A DNA stretch of 64,000 nucleotides, from positions 4,024,001 through 4,088,000 of the forward strand of contig NZ_FNSW01000001.1 in assembly GCF_900104695.1 (NCBI RefSeq), given 5' to 3'. The position numbers were made by a program, and so were the translations under genes. This DNA is from Paenibacillus sp. GP183 (lineage in GTDB: Bacteria > Bacillota > Bacilli > Paenibacillales > NBRC-103111). Each line of letters begins with the position of its first letter. The first letter of the stretch is position 1. The notes under the pieces are model-generated. The model was not told where the DNA came from, searched no databases, and was given only the letters and a program-made list of their open reading frames with translations. Shown in pieces: positions 62,571 through 64,000 of this stretch.

Positions 62571-63446
62571 ATGAAAAGAAACTGGTTGATCATTCTTACC
62601 TGCATACTGGCATTTAGCCTGACGGCAGGATCCGCATTTGCAAAATCGAAGGACAAGCAAGAAGATTCCTCGAATATGTCCGAGCATGAAACAAAAGACG
62701 GAAATAACAACGACAAGAATGATGCAAAAGGCAAAGATGAGTCGGTTACATCCAATACATACGGTCATGATAAAGATCATGAAAAAGATCATGAGCATGG
62801 TCAAAATGGTTACAAGGGACTTTTCAAAGCAATTGAAAATGTAAGCGACAAGCCAGCCGGAGTCGTAATTGCTGATCTGCTTTTAACCAAATATGGCACA
62901 CAGCTAACGCCTGAATTGAAAGCTAAACTCGAAGCAGTTATCGAAAAAGATGCGGCTTTATCGGAGCTGGCTGATATCCTGGATCAAAAGGGCAGCGTAA
63001 CCGAAGCGGTTTATGTGGGAAAAGAAGCCATACAAGCGAATATCAAAAATATGGACTCTTACAAAAAGGTGAGCAAGTTATATGAGAAATTAGGCAATAC
63101 AGGTGTGAAGTTGTATGTGAACGGGACAGAGCCTGCCTCTGAGGTTGCACCCATCATCAGCAACGGAAGCACTTTGGTACCTTTTAGAGCGATTTCCGAG
63201 TCATTGCAAGCCAAAGTTACCTGGAATGGAGAAGAGCGTTCAGTCACCGTTATCCGCAATACCGTTACAGTGAAATTATTGATCGATAGTAAGATTGCTT
63301 ATGTCAATGGAGTAGAAAAGACGCTTGAGGTTCCGGCCACAATCGTTGGAGGCAGCACTGTTGTGCCTGCCCGCTTTTTAAGTGAAGCCCTAAATGCAGT
63401 AGTAAAATGGGATGCAGAAACCAAATCCGTAGTGATCTACGAGTAA
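62571..63446 (+). CDS. Secreted copper-amine-oxidase N-terminal domain protein
   Basis: 291 residues. Signal peptide (1-24, ending SAFAKS), then a strongly charged His/Asp/Lys-rich linker (about 25-82, including YGHDKDHEKDHEHG), a helical region (about 85-180), and a C-terminal Cu_amine_oxidN1 domain (about 185-291) with VKLYVNG, ISNGSTLVPFRAISESL and the repeat unit IVGGSTVVPARFLSEALNA. These stalk-like domains are common in Paenibacillus cell-surface proteins and need not bind copper. The His-rich linker might bind metal. RBS AAGGAGGAG. Confidence 0.88.
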   Translation: MKRNWLIILTCILAFSLTAGSAFAKSKDKQEDSSNMSEHETKDGNNNDKNDAKGKDESVTSNTYGHDKDHEKDHEHGQNGYKGLFKAIENVSDKPAGVVIADLLLTKYGTQLTPELKAKLEAVIEKDAALSELADILDQKGSVTEAVYVGKEAIQANIKNMDSYKKVSKLYEKLGNTGVKLYVNGTEPASEVAPIISNGSTLVPFRAISESLQAKVTWNGEERSVTVIRNTVTVKLLIDSKIAYVNGVEKTLEVPATIVGGSTVVPARFLSEALNAVVKWDAETKSVVIYE

Positions 63447-63468
63447 TAATGCTTATCGCTAATACTAC

Positions 63469-63504
63469 AAAGCAGCCTGCCCTCTGATGAGGACAGGCTG
63501 CTTT
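63469..63504. terminator. Terminator between convergent genes
   Basis: Stem AAAGCAGCCTG/CAGGCTGCTTT with loop, A-rich left flank and TATTTTTAGG right flank, so it can act on both strands. Confidence 0.85.
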
Positions 63505-63518
63505 TATTTTTAGGCGTC

Positions 63519-64000
63519 CTATTTTATTCGATAGAGCCGCTGCGGCCTTCCTATTGTGCCGTATTGCAGAAATTCCTCGACGGTATGGTCTTCTACCAGA
63601 TAGGTCAGGTAATTGCGTACGGTGGAACGGCTGACTCCGGCTCTTTGGGAAATATCCTCGACATTTTGAAAATCATTACTGTCCTTTAAGATTTGCTTAA
63701 TTCTATCCAATGTCCTTACATCGATTCCTTTTTGAAAAGGGAGGTCAGAAGAGCTTGGGGCAGAATTTGGTGCGCGCAGTTTTTTTAAATGATCCAGAGA
63801 TTTTTGACTGAGCGGCTCTGAAGAAGAAAGCTGCATCCTGAATTGTGCATATTTGATAAGGACATGCTGAAGATGCTCCAAATCAAAAGGTTTAAAAAGA
63901 TAGTCAAACACGCCAAGACGAAATCCTTCCTCGACAATTTCACGTTCCTTGGCTGCTGTTATAAGGATAATATCGCATGGTATATTTTGGCTGCGTATGG
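63519..64000 (-). CDS. Response regulator, CitB/DctR type, 5' part cut by window edge
   Basis: At least 160 C-terminal residues. The frame stays open to the right edge (codons from 63998) and reads through the end of a receiver domain: CDIILITAAKEREIVEEGF, then GVFDYLFKPFDLEHL with the conserved Lys. A GTG at 63911 is internal, not the start. The C-terminal HTH is of CitT/DcuR type (VEDISQRAGVSRSTVRNYL, EFLQYGTIGRPQRLYRI). Such regulators control uptake of C4-dicarboxylates or citrate with a sensor kinase, presumably just outside the window. Confidence 0.88.
   Translation of the reverse strand, partial: IRSQNIPCDIILITAAKEREIVEEGFRLGVFDYLFKPFDLEHLQHVLIKYAQFRMQLSSSEPLSQKSLDHLKKLRAPNSAPSSSDLPFQKGIDVRTLDRIKQILKDSNDFQNVEDISQRAGVSRSTVRNYLTYLVEDHTVEEFLQYGTIGRPQRLYRIK

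Overview
The window reads as a chromosomal segment from a low-to-mid-GC, spore-forming member of the Bacillales, most likely Paenibacillaceae. Pointers to this are a YtaF sporulation protein, a LysM/GH18 spore-cortex-type hydrolase, S-layer homology domains, copper-amine-oxidase-N domains, a YesM/YesN system facing an ATPase-less sugar ABC transporter, and strong Shine-Dalgarno sites with many TTG/GTG starts. No rRNA, tRNA, CRISPR array, transposase or phage gene was seen. The first and last genes run off the window.

Layout. (1) 1-2.1 kb: a cut-off secreted repeat protein, a membrane protein and ytaF. (2) 2.5-17.3 kb: one long co-directional catabolic block. It holds an M42 peptidase, a complete dipeptide-type ABC transporter, a GntR/FCD regulator, an AEC carrier, a 2-hydroxyacid dehydrogenase, an isoaspartyl peptidase/asparaginase, a creatininase-family amidohydrolase, two SDRs, a threonine-synthase-like PLP enzyme and an ornithine-cyclodeaminase-like enzyme. 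It looks like uptake and breakdown of an amide-bonded amino-acid derivative; the substrate cannot be read from the sequence. (3) 17.4-24.6 kb: a carbohydrate-type ABC operon (binding protein and two permeases) divergent from its YesM/YesN two-component pair. (4) 24.9-40.7 kb: a potassium/cyclic-dinucleotide island, the most striking part. Four ydaO-type (c-di-AMP) riboswitches lie within 3 kb. Two on the minus strand each have their own promoter and intrinsic terminator. Two on the plus strand are in tandem ahead of kdp. The plus side drives a Rossmann-like protein, two miniproteins (one is KdpF), kdpA, kdpB, kdpC and then a kinase-less KdpD made of two fused sensor modules. The minus side drives small unknown proteins, a second KdpB with no KdpA/KdpC beside it, and a PAS-GGDEF-EAL c-di-GMP enzyme. 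(5) 40.8-47.4 kb: a second oligopeptide ABC operon plus a class-I glutamine-amidotransferase-like hydrolase, GC-richer by eye. (6) 47.6-51.5 kb: a DinB-like protein, a KimA-like APC permease and a CPA cation/proton antiporter, which extend the potassium theme without visible riboswitches. (7) 51.6-58.7 kb: an HxlR regulator remnant, an FMN reductase, two DHA2-type MFS exporters, a LiaI/LiaF-like membrane protein, and a yhbD-yhbE-yhbF-type bactofilin operon. (8) 58.8-64 kb: a cytochrome c-SLH fusion, a DMT transporter, the LysM-GH18 hydrolase, a small DNA-binding-like protein, a copper-amine-oxidase-N protein and a cut-off CitB-type response regulator.

How the genes may work together. In the K+ island, high c-di-AMP (a sign of potassium sufficiency) should end transcription early. 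It would then switch off the KdpFABC pump on one side. On the other side it would switch off an operon that ends in a c-di-GMP synthesis/degradation enzyme. This would link two second messengers through RNA. No KdpE or KdpD kinase domain is seen here, which fits riboswitch control replacing the classical two-component control. All functions are inferred from sequence reading only; no database search was run.
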